DNA of 64,000 nt from Natronorubrum sulfidifaciens JCM 14089 (GCF_000337735.1 NZ_AOHX01000058.1:5699-69698), one strand, 5' to 3'; shown: positions 45,922-56,122, numbered from the stretch's first letter. The notes: generated by a model not told the origin, from the letters alone. Program-made: numbers and translations.

Positions 45922-48021
45922 ATGGTTAGCAAGAGTACAGGCAGCAGTAGTGAGACCCGTGTCGGCGTCGACGTCGGTGGTACGAACACCGACGTTATTC
46001 TCGTCACCGAGGACGACGAGTTCACGTTCAAAACCCCTTCAACGGCGGACCCATCGCAGTCGACGCTCACCGGAATCGTCGAAGTCTGTCAACTCGCCGG
46101 AGTCGAACCGGCCGACGTCGATCAGATCCTTCATGGCACGACTGTCGCGACGAACGCCTTGATCGAACACGAAGGGGCAAAAACGGGTCTGCTCACGACA
46201 GACGGGTTCCGTGACGTGTTGCATATCGGCCGGCATCGGAAACCCCACAGTTTCTCTCTCCAGCAGACGATCTCCTGGCAGGAACAGCCAATCGTCAAAC
46301 GACGACACCGCAAAGAGGTCACCGAGCGAATCTACCCGCCCGGCGACGTTATCACCCCGTTGGACGAAGACGCCGTACTGAAACAAACCGGCGACCTCGT
46401 CGCCGACGGCGTCGAATCGATCGCCGTCTGCTATCTCCACTCCTATCTCAATCGCGAGCACGAAGACCGGACGAAAGAACTCATTCACGAGCAGTTCCCC
46501 GACGTTAGCGTCTCGACCTCGAGCGAGGTCGTCGCCCAGTTCCGGGAGTTCGAGCGGTTCACGACGACGGCGGTCAACGCCCGCCTCGAGCCCGTGATGT
46601 CGACGTATCTGACGCGGCTCAGCGATGGTCTCGCCGACGAGGGCTTCGACGCCGAAGTGCTCATCATGCAGTCCAACGGCGGAATGGCGAGCGTGCAAAA
46701 CGTCGCCGAACGGCCGGTCACGACGCTCGTTTCCGGGCCAGCCGCGGGCGTGCTTTCGGCGGCGTTCGAGGGCGAACACGTCGACGAGCCGAACCTCGTC
46801 ATGCTGGACATGGGTGGCACCAGTGCGGATATCTCTGTAGTCCCCGGGCGCGTCCTCGAGCGCGATCCTCGAGACAGCACCGTCGGCGGCTATCCGACGA
46901 TCACGCCCATGCTCGACATCGAAACCATTGGCGCGGGTGGCGGCTCGATCGCCTGGTTCGACGACGCGATGGGCTTCAACGTCGGCCCGAAAAGCGCTGG
47001 CGCGAATCCGGGGCCGGCCTGTTATGCTCGCGGCAACGACCAGCCGACGACGACCGACGCACAGGTCGTCCTCGGCCGAATCGACCCCGACAGCTTCCTC
47101 GGCGGCGACCTCGACCTCGAGCCGGAGCGCTCCCGGGAGGCGTTACAGACGCAGTTGTGTGCTCGCACCGATCAGGCACAGTTCGAGACGCCGGAACAGG
47201 CCGCGCTTGCGACACTCGAGGTCGCGAACACGAACATGTACCGGGCGATTCGCGAACAGACCGTCCAGCGGGGCTACGACCCACGTGAGTACACGATGGT
47301 CGCTTTTGGCGGTGCCGGGCCGATGCACGGCGCGAGCATTGCCGAGAAACTCGAGGTCTCGACGGTGCTGGTGCCGCCGTCACCGGGGATCGCCTCGGCT
47401 CGCGGACTCTTGACGGGGAACGTGAAATACGACTACCAGCAGACGATCAGCAGCCCGCTCGAGGAAGTCGACGGCGAATTTATCGAAGATGCATTCGAGC
47501 GACTCGAAGCTCGTGGCCGCGAGCAACTCGAGCGCGACGAGATCGACCCCTCGCGCTGGGAGTTCAGATCGTCGGTCGACTGCCTATACGACGGGCAGGG
47601 CTACGAGTTGAACATCGACTTCGACGGAACCGACGGTGACTGGCACGCCAGACTCCGCGAACGCTTCGAGGAGCGACATGAGGCCGAGTACGGTCACTAC
47701 TTCGAAGCCGACCCGGTCGAACTGCTCAACGTCCGCGTGACCGCAATCGGCGATGTCGAGTCGTACGCGCCACCAGAGATTGCAGCCGACGGCGCGCTCG
47801 AGGCGGCCAAAACGACTGAGTCGACGGTCGTCTTCGGCACCCCGGATGCCCCCGAGAAACTAACTGTTCCACGATACGAGCGCGAAAAACTGACAGCCGG
47901 CACCGAGATCGATGGGCCAGCGATCGTCGACGAGTTCGACAGCACGGTCGTCGTCAACCCTAACTGGACGGCGACGATCGAAACGAACGGCTCGATCATA
48001 CTGACGACGGAGGAACGATGA
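45922..48021 (+). CDS. hyuA: Hydantoinase/oxoprolinase A subunit (HyuA), pair 1
   Basis: The 699-residue HyuA-type subunit is an ASKHA-fold ATPase of the 5-oxoprolinase/N-methylhydantoinase/acetone-carboxylase family. The phosphate-1 motif GVDVGGTNTDVILV begins near residue 14. VMLDMGGTSADIS (about 292) is the second ATP motif, and GGAGPMHGASIAEKL is the C-domain signature. With HyuB it would use ATP to open a lactam or hydantoin ring, although some relatives carboxylate ketones. ATG 45922 fits the promoter spacing; an upstream in-frame TTG is weaker. HyuB follows with an ATGA overlap. Confidence 0.92.
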   Translation: MVSKSTGSSSETRVGVDVGGTNTDVILVTEDDEFTFKTPSTADPSQSTLTGIVEVCQLAGVEPADVDQILHGTTVATNALIEHEGAKTGLLTTDGFRDVLHIGRHRKPHSFSLQQTISWQEQPIVKRRHRKEVTERIYPPGDVITPLDEDAVLKQTGDLVADGVESIAVCYLHSYLNREHEDRTKELIHEQFPDVSVSTSSEVVAQFREFERFTTTAVNARLEPVMSTYLTRLSDGLADEGFDAEVLIMQSNGGMASVQNVAERPVTTLVSGPAAGVLSAAFEGEHVDEPNLVMLDMGGTSADISVVPGRVLERDPRDSTVGGYPTITPMLDIETIGAGGGSIAWFDDAMGFNVGPKSAGANPGPACYARGNDQPTTTDAQVVLGRIDPDSFLGGDLDLEPERSREALQTQLCARTDQAQFETPEQAALATLEVANTNMYRAIREQTVQRGYDPREYTMVAFGGAGPMHGASIAEKLEVSTVLVPPSPGIASARGLLTGNVKYDYQQTISSPLEEVDGEFIEDAFERLEARGREQLERDEIDPSRWEFRSSVDCLYDGQGYELNIDFDGTDGDWHARLRERFEERHEAEYGHYFEADPVELLNVRVTAIGDVESYAPPEIAADGALEAAKTTESTVVFGTPDAPEKLTVPRYEREKLTAGTEIDGPAIVDEFDSTVVVNPNWTATIETNGSIILTTEER

Positions 48022-49850
48022 CGACACATCCAGACCACACGGACCAGACGGCACCGGACGACGAACACGACGACACGACGGCGGCGGACGTTCTCCGCGA
48101 ACGTGATATCGATCCGGTGACGATGCAGGTCATCGGCGGCGAACTCGATACGATCGCCCAAGAGATGGGGTACAAACTCATTCGCTCGTCGTACTCCTCG
48201 ATTATCCGCGAGAGCGAGGACATGGGGGCGGGGATCTTCACGACCGACTGTCGCGAACTCTGTGAGAGCGACTCGACGCCGATGCACGTCGGCTCGCTGA
48301 TCGGCTACCTCGACGGCATGTACAAGACGTTCGAGGAACGCGGCGTCGACCGCGAGGAGATCATCAACGAAGGCGACGTCTTCATCCACAACCACCCTCA
48401 CTACGGCGCAAGCCACTCGCCGGACATCGCCGTCGCCGTCCCCATCTTCTACGAGGGCGAACACATCGCCTGGGCGGCGAACACGGCCCACCACCTCGAC
48501 ATCGGCTCGGCAACGCCCGGCCTCGCCATCGACCTCGAGGACATGTACGCGGAAGGGAGCCTGTTCCGGGCGACGAAAGTCTACGATCAGGGCGAACGAG
48601 TCGACGGCATCTGGGACTTCATTGAGGACAACGTCCGGACGCCACGGGAGGTTATCGGCGACCTGCAGGCTCAGATTTCCTCGTGTCACGTCGGCGAGGA
48701 GCGGTATCTCGACCTCGTCGAAAAGTACGGACTCGAGGAGATCCAGCAGGCCGGCGAGGCGCTGATGGAGTACGCCGAAGCGCTCCTGCGCAACGAGATC
48801 CGGACGATCCCCGACGGGACGTACTACGCCGAGGATTATCTCGACGACGACGGGCGCAACCGCGACCAGCGCCTGAAGATCGCCGCGGAGGTGACCGTCG
48901 ACGGCAGCGACATCACCGTCGACATGAGCAAATCGGCCGATCAGACGCCGACGGGCTACAACATTCCGTTCCACGGCTCGACCGACGTCTGTATCTACTT
49001 CACAATCCGGTCGCTGCTGATGGACACTTTCGTTCGCGATGAGTATCTGCCACAGAACTCCGGGACGTTCGCCCCCGTCCATCCGAAAGCCCGGCCCGGC
49101 TGTATGTTCAACCCGACGCCGCCGACGTCGGCGTTCGCCCGCATCAATCAGGTCGACAAGATGAGCGACCTCATCATCAAAGCGCTCGCGGATGCGATCC
49201 CCGAGAAGGTCTGTGCGGGCACCTGCGGACAGGTGTACTTCGTGAGCTACGGCGGGACGAACGACGAGGGTGAGTACTGGGTCTACCTCGAGGTCAACGA
49301 AGGCTCCTACGGTGGTCGGCCCGAAGCCGACGGCCTCGACGCGGTCGACGCGCTCGTCCACAACACGAAGAATCGGCCCGTCGAGGACATCGAACTCTCC
49401 CACCCGATGCGAGTCGAACGGTACGGGCTCCGGGAGGACGGCCACGGTGCCGGGCGGACTCGAGGCGGCCACGGGATCGTCCGCGAGTCGCAGTTCCTCA
49501 CGGACGCCGTGATGACGATGGAAGGCGACGGGAACACGTACCGCCCACACGGCCTCTTCGGCGGCGGCGAGGGTACTCACGGCGACCTGAAGCACATCAA
49601 AGCCGACGGCGAGGTGCTTGATCTTCACTCGAAGGAGTCCGGCTACAAGTTCGAAGCCAACGACCGCGTGCTCATCAAGACGGCAAGCGGCGGCGGCTAC
49701 GGTGACCCACACGAGCGGCCAGCCGACACGGTCTACGAGGACTATCTCGACGGGCTGGTTTCGGAGACCGACGCCCGCGAGGAGTACGGCGTCGTCATCG
49801 AAGACGGGACGCTCGATACGGCGGCGACGGACGAACTGCGAAACGAGTAG
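48018..49850 (+). CDS. hyuB: Hydantoinase/oxoprolinase B subunit (HyuB), pair 1
   Basis: The 610-residue HyuB-type catalytic subunit follows its HyuA partner by a 4-base overlap. After a His/Asp-rich N-terminal tail, the family core starts DPVTMQVIGGELDTIAQEMGY. The metal/active-site segment is GDVFIHNHPHYGASHSPDIAV, followed by AANTAHHLDIGSATPG. The glycine-rich end TASGGGYGDPHERP is typical. The NHPHYGAS form differs from the commoner NDPY.G.TH seen in the second HyuB of this window, so the two pairs may have different substrates. Confidence 0.92.
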   Translation: MTTHPDHTDQTAPDDEHDDTTAADVLRERDIDPVTMQVIGGELDTIAQEMGYKLIRSSYSSIIRESEDMGAGIFTTDCRELCESDSTPMHVGSLIGYLDGMYKTFEERGVDREEIINEGDVFIHNHPHYGASHSPDIAVAVPIFYEGEHIAWAANTAHHLDIGSATPGLAIDLEDMYAEGSLFRATKVYDQGERVDGIWDFIEDNVRTPREVIGDLQAQISSCHVGEERYLDLVEKYGLEEIQQAGEALMEYAEALLRNEIRTIPDGTYYAEDYLDDDGRNRDQRLKIAAEVTVDGSDITVDMSKSADQTPTGYNIPFHGSTDVCIYFTIRSLLMDTFVRDEYLPQNSGTFAPVHPKARPGCMFNPTPPTSAFARINQVDKMSDLIIKALADAIPEKVCAGTCGQVYFVSYGGTNDEGEYWVYLEVNEGSYGGRPEADGLDAVDALVHNTKNRPVEDIELSHPMRVERYGLREDGHGAGRTRGGHGIVRESQFLTDAVMTMEGDGNTYRPHGLFGGGEGTHGDLKHIKADGEVLDLHSKESGYKFEANDRVLIKTASGGGYGDPHERPADTVYEDYLDGLVSETDAREEYGVVIEDGTLDTAATDELRNE

Positions 49851-49855
49851 TCGGC

Positions 49856-49868
49856 AATTATTTTTGAC
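49856..49868 (+). terminator. T-rich terminator after hyuB pair 1
   Basis: ATTATTTTTGA lies a few bases after the hyuB stop, before the convergent amidase gene. Confidence 0.45.
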
Positions 49869-49903
49869 GATCGAGATAGAGAGCGCTCGAGCGACGAACC
49901 AGC

Positions 49904-51337
49904 TCAGTCAGCGACGCGCTCGAGTGCGCGTGCCACACGAAGCGCCCGGCCGTCCTCGAACTGCGGGGCGACCGCCTGTGCACTCACCGGCAGCCCATCG
50001 AGCGACGTTACGGGCACGGTGACGGCCGGCGTGCCGGCGATGTTGAACGGAGCCGTGTTGCCGAGGATCGGGATGAGATCCGCTCGCGTCGTCACCGTCT
50101 CGACGGCTGGCGGCCGAACGCGAAGCGTCGGCATGACGAGCGCGTCGACGGATTCGAACGCTGCCTCGAGTCGGGTGGTGAACTCGATACCTTCGGCTCG
50201 AGCAGCGGCGTACGTTGCCCCACCGCTGGTCATGTCGAGGAACGCGGGCGGCAGAATGCGTCTCGCGACGTGCTCGCCGAGGCCGTCCTCGCGGGCAGCC
50301 GCGAACGCCTGCCGCAGTTCTTCGTCGTAGCCCGTTCCTTGCCCTCTGGTGACGCCGTTACCGGAGACGAGCCACGAGAACTCCGCCGCGCCGATGTTCA
50401 GGTAGGCCGCTTCGGTGTCGCCGAGATCCAGTTCGACGGGGACGGTCTCGATACCGAGCGTCGAGAGCCGGTCGGTGACCGCCCGAACGGCGTCGGCGAC
50501 CTCGTCCGAGGATCGCTCGAACGGCGTCTCCGGGATGCCGACGGTCAGCCCGTCGGCGTCGTCTAAATCGTCGAGCGTCTCGAACTCGAGTGTGCGATCA
50601 GCAGCTGTCGGATCACGAGGGTCAGGACCGGCCATAGCCGCGAGCGCGCTCGCCGCCGTCGAGACGTCGCGCGTCATCGGGCCGATCGTATCGAGCGAGG
50701 GCGCGAAGTCGACGAAGCCGTTCCGCGGGACGAGTCGATGTGAGGACTTGACGCCGACGATACCACAGCAGGTCGCCGGAATGCGGACGCTACCGCCTGT
50801 GTCAGTTCCGAGTGCAACGTCGACGGTACCGGCCGCGACGGCCGCAGCGCTGCCACTCGAGGAGCCGCCGGCGACGATGTCGGGATCGATCGGATTCGTA
50901 ACGTGGCCGAAGTCGCTGAACTCGCCGGTCGGCCCCATCGCGAACGGCTCCATGTTGGCCTTGCCGACGAGTTCGATCCCCGCCTCGAGGAGGCGCTCGA
51001 CAGACGGCGCTGTCTCCGACGGAACGACGGAGTAGGCTGCCGAGCCACAGGTCATCTCGAGGTCGGCGACGGCAATGTTGTCTTTGACCGCGAGGGTCGT
51101 CCCCGCGAGTGGGCCCGAATCTGTTCGGGTGCGTGGTTCGTCGAAGACAGCGAGCAGGGCGTTTTCGTCGTCGTCAGCACGGTGGCCCACACCCTCGGCC
51201 GATGGTGTCATCGTCTCCGTCGCCTCCGAGTCGCCAGCCGTCGCCGTCTCGAGGATCTCCTCGAGCAGCGATTCGGAGAGGTCGAAGCCGAGGCGTTCGG
51301 CCTGCGCCTGCATCTCGGCGAGGTCGGAGTCGGTCAT
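49904..51337 (-). CDS. Amidase-signature family hydrolase
   Basis: The 477-residue enzyme hydrolyses an amide to acid plus ammonia through a Ser-cisSer-Lys triad. Lys85 lies in LAVKDNIAV, the cis-Ser in VAGGSSSGSAAAVA (residues 156-169), and the nucleophile Ser183 in GTDTGGSVRIPATCCG. The N-terminal MTDSDLAEMQAQAERLGFDL helix is normal for haloarchaeal members. ATG 51337 is chosen; the frame remains open for 240 further codons, but those overlap the divergent hyuA gene and do not fit the family. It is placed between the two HyuAB pairs, so it may act on the half-amide or carbamoyl product of ring opening. GatA is a paralogous alternative. Confidence 0.9.
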   Translation of the reverse strand: MTDSDLAEMQAQAERLGFDLSESLLEEILETATAGDSEATETMTPSAEGVGHRADDDENALLAVFDEPRTRTDSGPLAGTTLAVKDNIAVADLEMTCGSAAYSVVPSETAPSVERLLEAGIELVGKANMEPFAMGPTGEFSDFGHVTNPIDPDIVAGGSSSGSAAAVAAGTVDVALGTDTGGSVRIPATCCGIVGVKSSHRLVPRNGFVDFAPSLDTIGPMTRDVSTAASALAAMAGPDPRDPTAADRTLEFETLDDLDDADGLTVGIPETPFERSSDEVADAVRAVTDRLSTLGIETVPVELDLGDTEAAYLNIGAAEFSWLVSGNGVTRGQGTGYDEELRQAFAAAREDGLGEHVARRILPPAFLDMTSGGATYAAARAEGIEFTTRLEAAFESVDALVMPTLRVRPPAVETVTTRADLIPILGNTAPFNIAGTPAVTVPVTSLDGLPVSAQAVAPQFEDGRALRVARALERVAD

Positions 51338-51483
51338 TGGCAGATACCTCCGTCGGGCACTCGTTCTCGGCGCTGTCCGGACTGTCGGCGGTCGCTGACA
51401 CGTCGAGTCATGCGTTCGAATGACACTCAATGTGCTTAGTCGTATCGACAGCCGTGGAGGCAGCGATTCCGGCGAGTAAAACG

Positions 51484-51491
51484 TTATATAC
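51484..51491 (+). promoter_or_regulatory. TATA box for the second hyuAB pair
   Basis: TTATATAC lies about 36 bases upstream of ATG 51524, implying a leader of about 10 bases. Confidence 0.6.
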
Positions 51492-51523
51492 TCCTTCCGT
51501 GTTCTACAGCGTGAGATGGTACC

Positions 51524-53548
51524 ATGACTCGAGCGGGTATCGATATCGGTGGGACGTTTACCGACCTGATAATCTTCGATGAAGAGACCGGACGTATCGA
51601 GATCACGAAAACGCCGTCGACGCCGGACAACTCCGCGGAGGGGGTGATCAACGGGTTGACCAAAGCGGAGACGGCGATCAGCGATCTGGACTTCTTCTCG
51701 CACGGGTCGACGGTCGGGACCAACGCCCTGATCGAGCGCGACCTGCCGCGAACAGGCCTGATCACGACCGCAGGCTTTCGCGACGTTCACGAAATTCGCG
51801 ATGCGACCAAAGAAGACGTCTGGGACGCTTATACAGATGTCGCAGACCCCTACGTAACGCGGCGGGATCGACTCGAGGTAACCGAACGAATCGATTACAA
51901 CGGGGAAGTCGTCACGCCGCTCGACGAAGGCGACGTTCGGGAAGTCGTGCAGGTGTTCAAAAAGCGAAGCATCGACACGATCGCGATCTCGCTGATCAAC
52001 GCCTACGTCAACGGCGACCACGAACGGCGAGTCCAGGAGATCGTCGAGGACGAACACCCCGACGCGTTCGTCTGTTGCTCACACGAAATCCTCCCCGAGA
52101 TGTTCGAACACGAGCGGACGAGCACGACGATCGTCAACGCGGCGCTGGTGCCGGTCGTCAGGGAGTATCTGACTGATCTCGCCGACCAGCTCGAGTCCCG
52201 CGGCTACGAAAACGACGTGCTCGCGATGCACTCCGGCGGCGGCGTGATGACCACCGAAGCGATCGCCTACTACGCGGCCCGGATCGCAAACTCCGGCCCG
52301 ACGGCGGGGGCAATCGCCGGCCAGTATATCGCCGAACAGTGCGGGTTCGACAACGCGATCGGCTTCGACATGGGTGGCACCAGCGTCGACGTCTCGCTCA
52401 CTTACGGCGGCGACATCGAGATGACCGACGAGTGGGCCGTTGAGTACGGCTACCCGATCATGTTTCCCTCGACGGACATCAAGACGATCGGCGCGGGCGG
52501 CGGCTCGATCGCCTGGATCGACGAGGGTGGCTCGCTTCGCGTCGGGCCACGCAGTCAGGGGGCAGACCCCGGCCCCGCTTGCTACATGCGCGGGGGTGAC
52601 AAGCCGACGATAACCGACGCGAACGTGTTGCTCGGCTGGGTCGACCCCGACAAGTTCCTCGGGGGCGAGATGGATGCCACGGCTGGCCCATCTCGAGACG
52701 TAATCGAACGCGACGTCGCCGACCCGCTCGACCTCGACGTCACCGAGGCGGCCTCCGCGATCGAGCAGATCGCCATCGCAAACATGTGCAACGCCGTCAG
52801 ACTCGTCTCGACGAGCAAAGGGTACGATCCCCGTGACTTCGCCATCGTCGCCTTCGGCGGCGCCGGCCCGATGCACGCGGCCCACGTCGCCCGCGAGATG
52901 AACATTCCGAACGTTATCGTCCCGCCGTACCCCGGAATCAACTCCGCGCTGGGCTGTCTGCTCGTCGACGTCGAACACGACCTCTCGAAGACGTTCGTCG
53001 CGAACGCAACCGAGGAGATCGCCGACGACCTGGAAGCGACGCTCGCCGAGGTCGAATCGGAGATCCTCGAGCGACTGCGCGCCGAAGAGATCGAAGACGA
53101 CCAGATCCGCCTCGAGCACGAGGTAAAGATGCGCTATGCAGGCCAGTGGCGATCGCTGGCCGTGCCCTGTTCGCTGCCGATCGAGAGCGTCGATGAGATC
53201 CGCGAACGGTTCCACGAAGAACACGAGCGCGTCTACGCCTACTCGGACCGCGATGCGACCGTTGAAATCTACGGGATTCGTGTCACGGGACGCGGTCTCG
53301 TCGAGAAGCCGTCGTTCCCCGAAATCGAATCGGGCAGCGTCGAGGGCGCTCACCTCGGCACTCGAGAGGTCTACTTCGAGGACGCGGGCGGATTCATCGA
53401 GACGGATCTCTACCAGCGCGAGCAACTGGGTGCCGGGGCGACGTTCAGCGGCCCTGCGATCGTCGAACAGATGGACTCCACCGTGGTCGTTCCCCCCGAG
53501 GCCAGCGTGGAAGTCGAGCAGACGGGGAACCTGATCATCGAAATCTAA
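51524..53548 (+). CDS. hyuA: Hydantoinase/oxoprolinase A subunit (HyuA), pair 2
   Basis: This 674-residue HyuA paralogue differs substantially from the 45922 copy. The ATP motifs are RAGIDIGGTFTDLIIF at the N-terminus and GFDMGGTSVDVSLTYGG (about residue 281). ASHGSTVGTNALIERDLPRTGLITT-type segments and AFGGAGPMHAAHVARE complete the family pattern. It should form a complex with the HyuB that starts two bases after its stop codon. Like pair 1 it could cleave an N-methylhydantoin, oxoproline or related lactam. Having two pairs in one cluster suggests sequential or parallel substrates. Confidence 0.92.
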   Translation: MTRAGIDIGGTFTDLIIFDEETGRIEITKTPSTPDNSAEGVINGLTKAETAISDLDFFSHGSTVGTNALIERDLPRTGLITTAGFRDVHEIRDATKEDVWDAYTDVADPYVTRRDRLEVTERIDYNGEVVTPLDEGDVREVVQVFKKRSIDTIAISLINAYVNGDHERRVQEIVEDEHPDAFVCCSHEILPEMFEHERTSTTIVNAALVPVVREYLTDLADQLESRGYENDVLAMHSGGGVMTTEAIAYYAARIANSGPTAGAIAGQYIAEQCGFDNAIGFDMGGTSVDVSLTYGGDIEMTDEWAVEYGYPIMFPSTDIKTIGAGGGSIAWIDEGGSLRVGPRSQGADPGPACYMRGGDKPTITDANVLLGWVDPDKFLGGEMDATAGPSRDVIERDVADPLDLDVTEAASAIEQIAIANMCNAVRLVSTSKGYDPRDFAIVAFGGAGPMHAAHVAREMNIPNVIVPPYPGINSALGCLLVDVEHDLSKTFVANATEEIADDLEATLAEVESEILERLRAEEIEDDQIRLEHEVKMRYAGQWRSLAVPCSLPIESVDEIRERFHEEHERVYAYSDRDATVEIYGIRVTGRGLVEKPSFPEIESGSVEGAHLGTREVYFEDAGGFIETDLYQREQLGAGATFSGPAIVEQMDSTVVVPPEASVEVEQTGNLIIEI

Positions 53549-53550
53549 CC

Positions 53551-55524
53551 ATGTCACAGACCGACGCACACACGGATATCGACCTCGATCCAGTCACGTT
53601 CGAAGTTCTGCGGAGTTCGTTTACGAACCTCGTCGACCGGATGGCCGAACAGATCCAGCGAACGTGTTACTCGTTCGTGATCTACAACCGCGACTTCAGT
53701 AACTGCCTGAACGACGCGGAAGGGAATACGGTAATGCAGGGCTCACAGGACATCGCCGTCCACGTCGGCACGCTGCATTACACCTGCAAGGAGACCCTCG
53801 AGTACTTCGAGGGGAACATCAACCCGGGCGACGTCTACATCGTCAACGACCCGTATCTCGGGGCGACACACATCAACGACGTCCGGATCATGCGGCCCGT
53901 GTTCTACGACGACGAACTGATCGCCGTCACGCAATCGAACGGTCACTGGGCCGACGTCGGTGGCCCGTCGCCGGGCTCGTTCAACATCGAGGCGAACAGT
54001 CACTTCGCCGAGGGCCTCCGGATTCCGCCGCTGAAAATCTGGGACCGCGGCGAGTTCCAAGACGACGTCGCCAACCTGTTAGTGACGAACATGCGCCTCT
54101 CGGAGGACCGCATGGGCGACCTGCGCGCCCAGACCGAAGCGACCAGAATCGCCGAGGAGCGCCTGCTCGAACTCGTCGAGAAGTACGGCATCGACACCGT
54201 CAAAACGGCGTTCGACGAGTCGAAAAACTACGTCGAACGGATCATGCGCGAACGGATTCGCGAACTGCCAGACGGCACGTGGCGAACGCAGGATTACATC
54301 GACGGCGACCCGGCGGACGAAGAGGGGTTCGTCACGATCGACGTCGAGATGACGATCGACGACGACGAAGTACACTACGACCTCTCGGGATCGGACGACT
54401 ACATCGGCAACTTCCTGAACTCCACGTATGGGACGTCGTTTTCGGCGGTGATCGCCGGGACGAAGATGTTCTTCCCGGATGTACCGCTCAACTCGGGAAT
54501 GTACCGTGTCGTCGACGCGACGCTTCCAGAAGGAACCGTGGTCAACGCCCCCGAGCCCGTCCCCGTCACGGGGTCGGTTGCGGGGGCATACGAGAAGGTG
54601 ATGAACGCCATCTTCGAGATGTGGTCGGAAGTGCTTCCGGAACGGGCGATGGCCTGTGCCTTCAACCTCGAGTACCTCCTTTCGGGCGGGACGGATCGTC
54701 GCCCCGACCGCGACGGCGAGGAGTTCATGTGGTACGACTGGATGGCCGGCGGCTGGGGCGGTCGCGACGGCTTAGACGGCGCGAACGCGACTGCGCCGGT
54801 TTTCGGTGCCGGACTGGCCGTCCAGTCGCTCGAGGGTCAAGAGCGGGACACACCGCTGTTGACGAGCCAACACTCGATCGTCACGGATTCGGCCGGCCCC
54901 GGGGAGTTCCGTGGCGGCTGTGGCGTCGAGAAAGGTGGGCGCTTGCTCGAGTGTGAAAACAGTGTCATCTCCTACTGTTCCGACCGGGCGTACTCGGTCA
55001 CGTGGGGGTTAGACGGCGGCCTGCCGGGCGTGCCCCACGGCGTTACCCTCACGCGTGCAGACGGGGATCCCAAAGACCTCGGGACCGTGTTCTCGAACAG
55101 GCCAATCGAGACTGGCGATCAGTTCACCCGACCGTCCTCCGGCGGTGGCGGCTTTGGCGATCCGCTCGAGCGCGACCCCGACGCGGTCCGCGAGGACGTC
55201 ATCGACGACTACGTCTCGATCGAACGCGCAGCGAAAGATTACGGTGTGGTGATCGACGCGATCGATCCAGATCTGTGCGAGTACGAGATCGATTACGAAG
55301 CGACGGCGGCAAAACGCGACCACATCCGCGAGCACCGCGAGGGCTGGCTCGAGGAAGACCCCAAGTCGGTCGCCGAACGGTACCGCGCAGGCGAACTCGA
55401 CCAGCTGGATCTCGTCCGACGGTACGGCGTGATCCTCGAGTGGGAGTCCGGCGAACTCCTCGGGCGCACGACGGCCCAGTTCCGCGAGATGCTCGAGCGG
55501 CGAGCCGTGGCCGAGTGGCGCTGA
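53551..55524 (+). CDS. hyuB: Hydantoinase/oxoprolinase B subunit (HyuB), pair 2
   Basis: The 657-residue HyuB paralogue starts DIDLDPVTFEVLRSSFTNLVDRMAEQIQRT-style, the canonical family opening. The active-site block is GDVYIVNDPYLGATHINDVRI, with the usual NDPY.G.TH residues, followed by NGHWADVGGPSPGSFNIEA. The glycine-rich end is PSSGGGGFGDPLERDP. The last about 80 residues (YRAGELDQLDLVRRYGVILEWESGELL) form a C-terminal extension that pair 1 lacks. It is co-transcribed with its HyuA. Confidence 0.92.
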   Translation: MSQTDAHTDIDLDPVTFEVLRSSFTNLVDRMAEQIQRTCYSFVIYNRDFSNCLNDAEGNTVMQGSQDIAVHVGTLHYTCKETLEYFEGNINPGDVYIVNDPYLGATHINDVRIMRPVFYDDELIAVTQSNGHWADVGGPSPGSFNIEANSHFAEGLRIPPLKIWDRGEFQDDVANLLVTNMRLSEDRMGDLRAQTEATRIAEERLLELVEKYGIDTVKTAFDESKNYVERIMRERIRELPDGTWRTQDYIDGDPADEEGFVTIDVEMTIDDDEVHYDLSGSDDYIGNFLNSTYGTSFSAVIAGTKMFFPDVPLNSGMYRVVDATLPEGTVVNAPEPVPVTGSVAGAYEKVMNAIFEMWSEVLPERAMACAFNLEYLLSGGTDRRPDRDGEEFMWYDWMAGGWGGRDGLDGANATAPVFGAGLAVQSLEGQERDTPLLTSQHSIVTDSAGPGEFRGGCGVEKGGRLLECENSVISYCSDRAYSVTWGLDGGLPGVPHGVTLTRADGDPKDLGTVFSNRPIETGDQFTRPSSGGGGFGDPLERDPDAVREDVIDDYVSIERAAKDYGVVIDAIDPDLCEYEIDYEATAAKRDHIREHREGWLEEDPKSVAERYRAGELDQLDLVRRYGVILEWESGELLGRTTAQFREMLERRAVAEWR

Positions 55525-55618
55525 ACGCCTTCCTCTCGACCTGTCGGTGACGCGACGAAACGTTTTTTGTGGTAGACTGTCTCAACCACACTGCTATCGA
55601 CCGTCTACCGTTGCCGGC

Positions 55619-56122
55619 ATGACAGTTGTCAGTCAGCAGACGGCAGAGACTCGAAGCGAGACACAGATGAGCACCACGACCACTATCAAACAGCTGTCGA
55701 CCGAGGACGACCTGCGAACGGGGTTTCCAATCCTGAACGAACTGCGGACACATCTAGACGAAGACCTGTTTTTCGAACTGTACGAGCAGATGCACGAGGA
55801 AGGGTATCGACTGTTCGGCCTCTACGACGACGAGGAGATCGTCGCCGTCGCCGGCGTCACGGTCTCGACGAACTTCTATCTCGGCAAACACGCCTACGTC
55901 TACGATCTGGTGACGACCGAATCCCGGCGCTCGGAAGGGTTCGGTGAACAGCTCCTCTCGTTTGTCCACGACTGGGCAGCGACGGAAGGCTGTGAAGCGG
56001 TCGAACTCGAGTCGGGGCTCTGGCGTGACGATGCACACCGATTCTACACCGACGCACTCGGCTATGAGAAGTACTGTTACTCGTTTAAATACGACCTCAC
56101 GAACGACGGCGACAGGGAGTGA
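55619..56122 (+). CDS. GNAT family N-acetyltransferase
   Basis: The product has about 167 residues from ATG 55619 (or 151 from ATG 55667). The GNAT fold is seen as GYRLFGLYDDEEIVAVAGV, then the acetyl-CoA-binding turn VYDLVTTESRRSEGFGEQLLSFVHDW, a variant of the usual RxxGxG/A with RRSEGFG, and ALGYEKYCYSFKYDL at the end. It probably acetylates an amine, perhaps an amino acid product or a detoxification target, but the substrate is unknown. It converges on the Lrp-type regulator. Confidence 0.85.
   Translation: MTVVSQQTAETRSETQMSTTTTIKQLSTEDDLRTGFPILNELRTHLDEDLFFELYEQMHEEGYRLFGLYDDEEIVAVAGVTVSTNFYLGKHAYVYDLVTTESRRSEGFGEQLLSFVHDWAATEGCEAVELESGLWRDDAHRFYTDALGYEKYCYSFKYDLTNDGDRE

Noticed and set aside
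47697-49712. 671-codon reverse frame opposite hyuB pair 1
   Set aside because: Long antisense frames are common in high-GC haloarchaeal genes; it matches no family, whereas the forward frame carries clear HyuB motifs.
51338-52057. N-terminal extension of the amidase frame by 240 codons
   Set aside because: It lies antisense to hyuA pair 2, lacks amidase similarity, and the family start fits ATG 51337.
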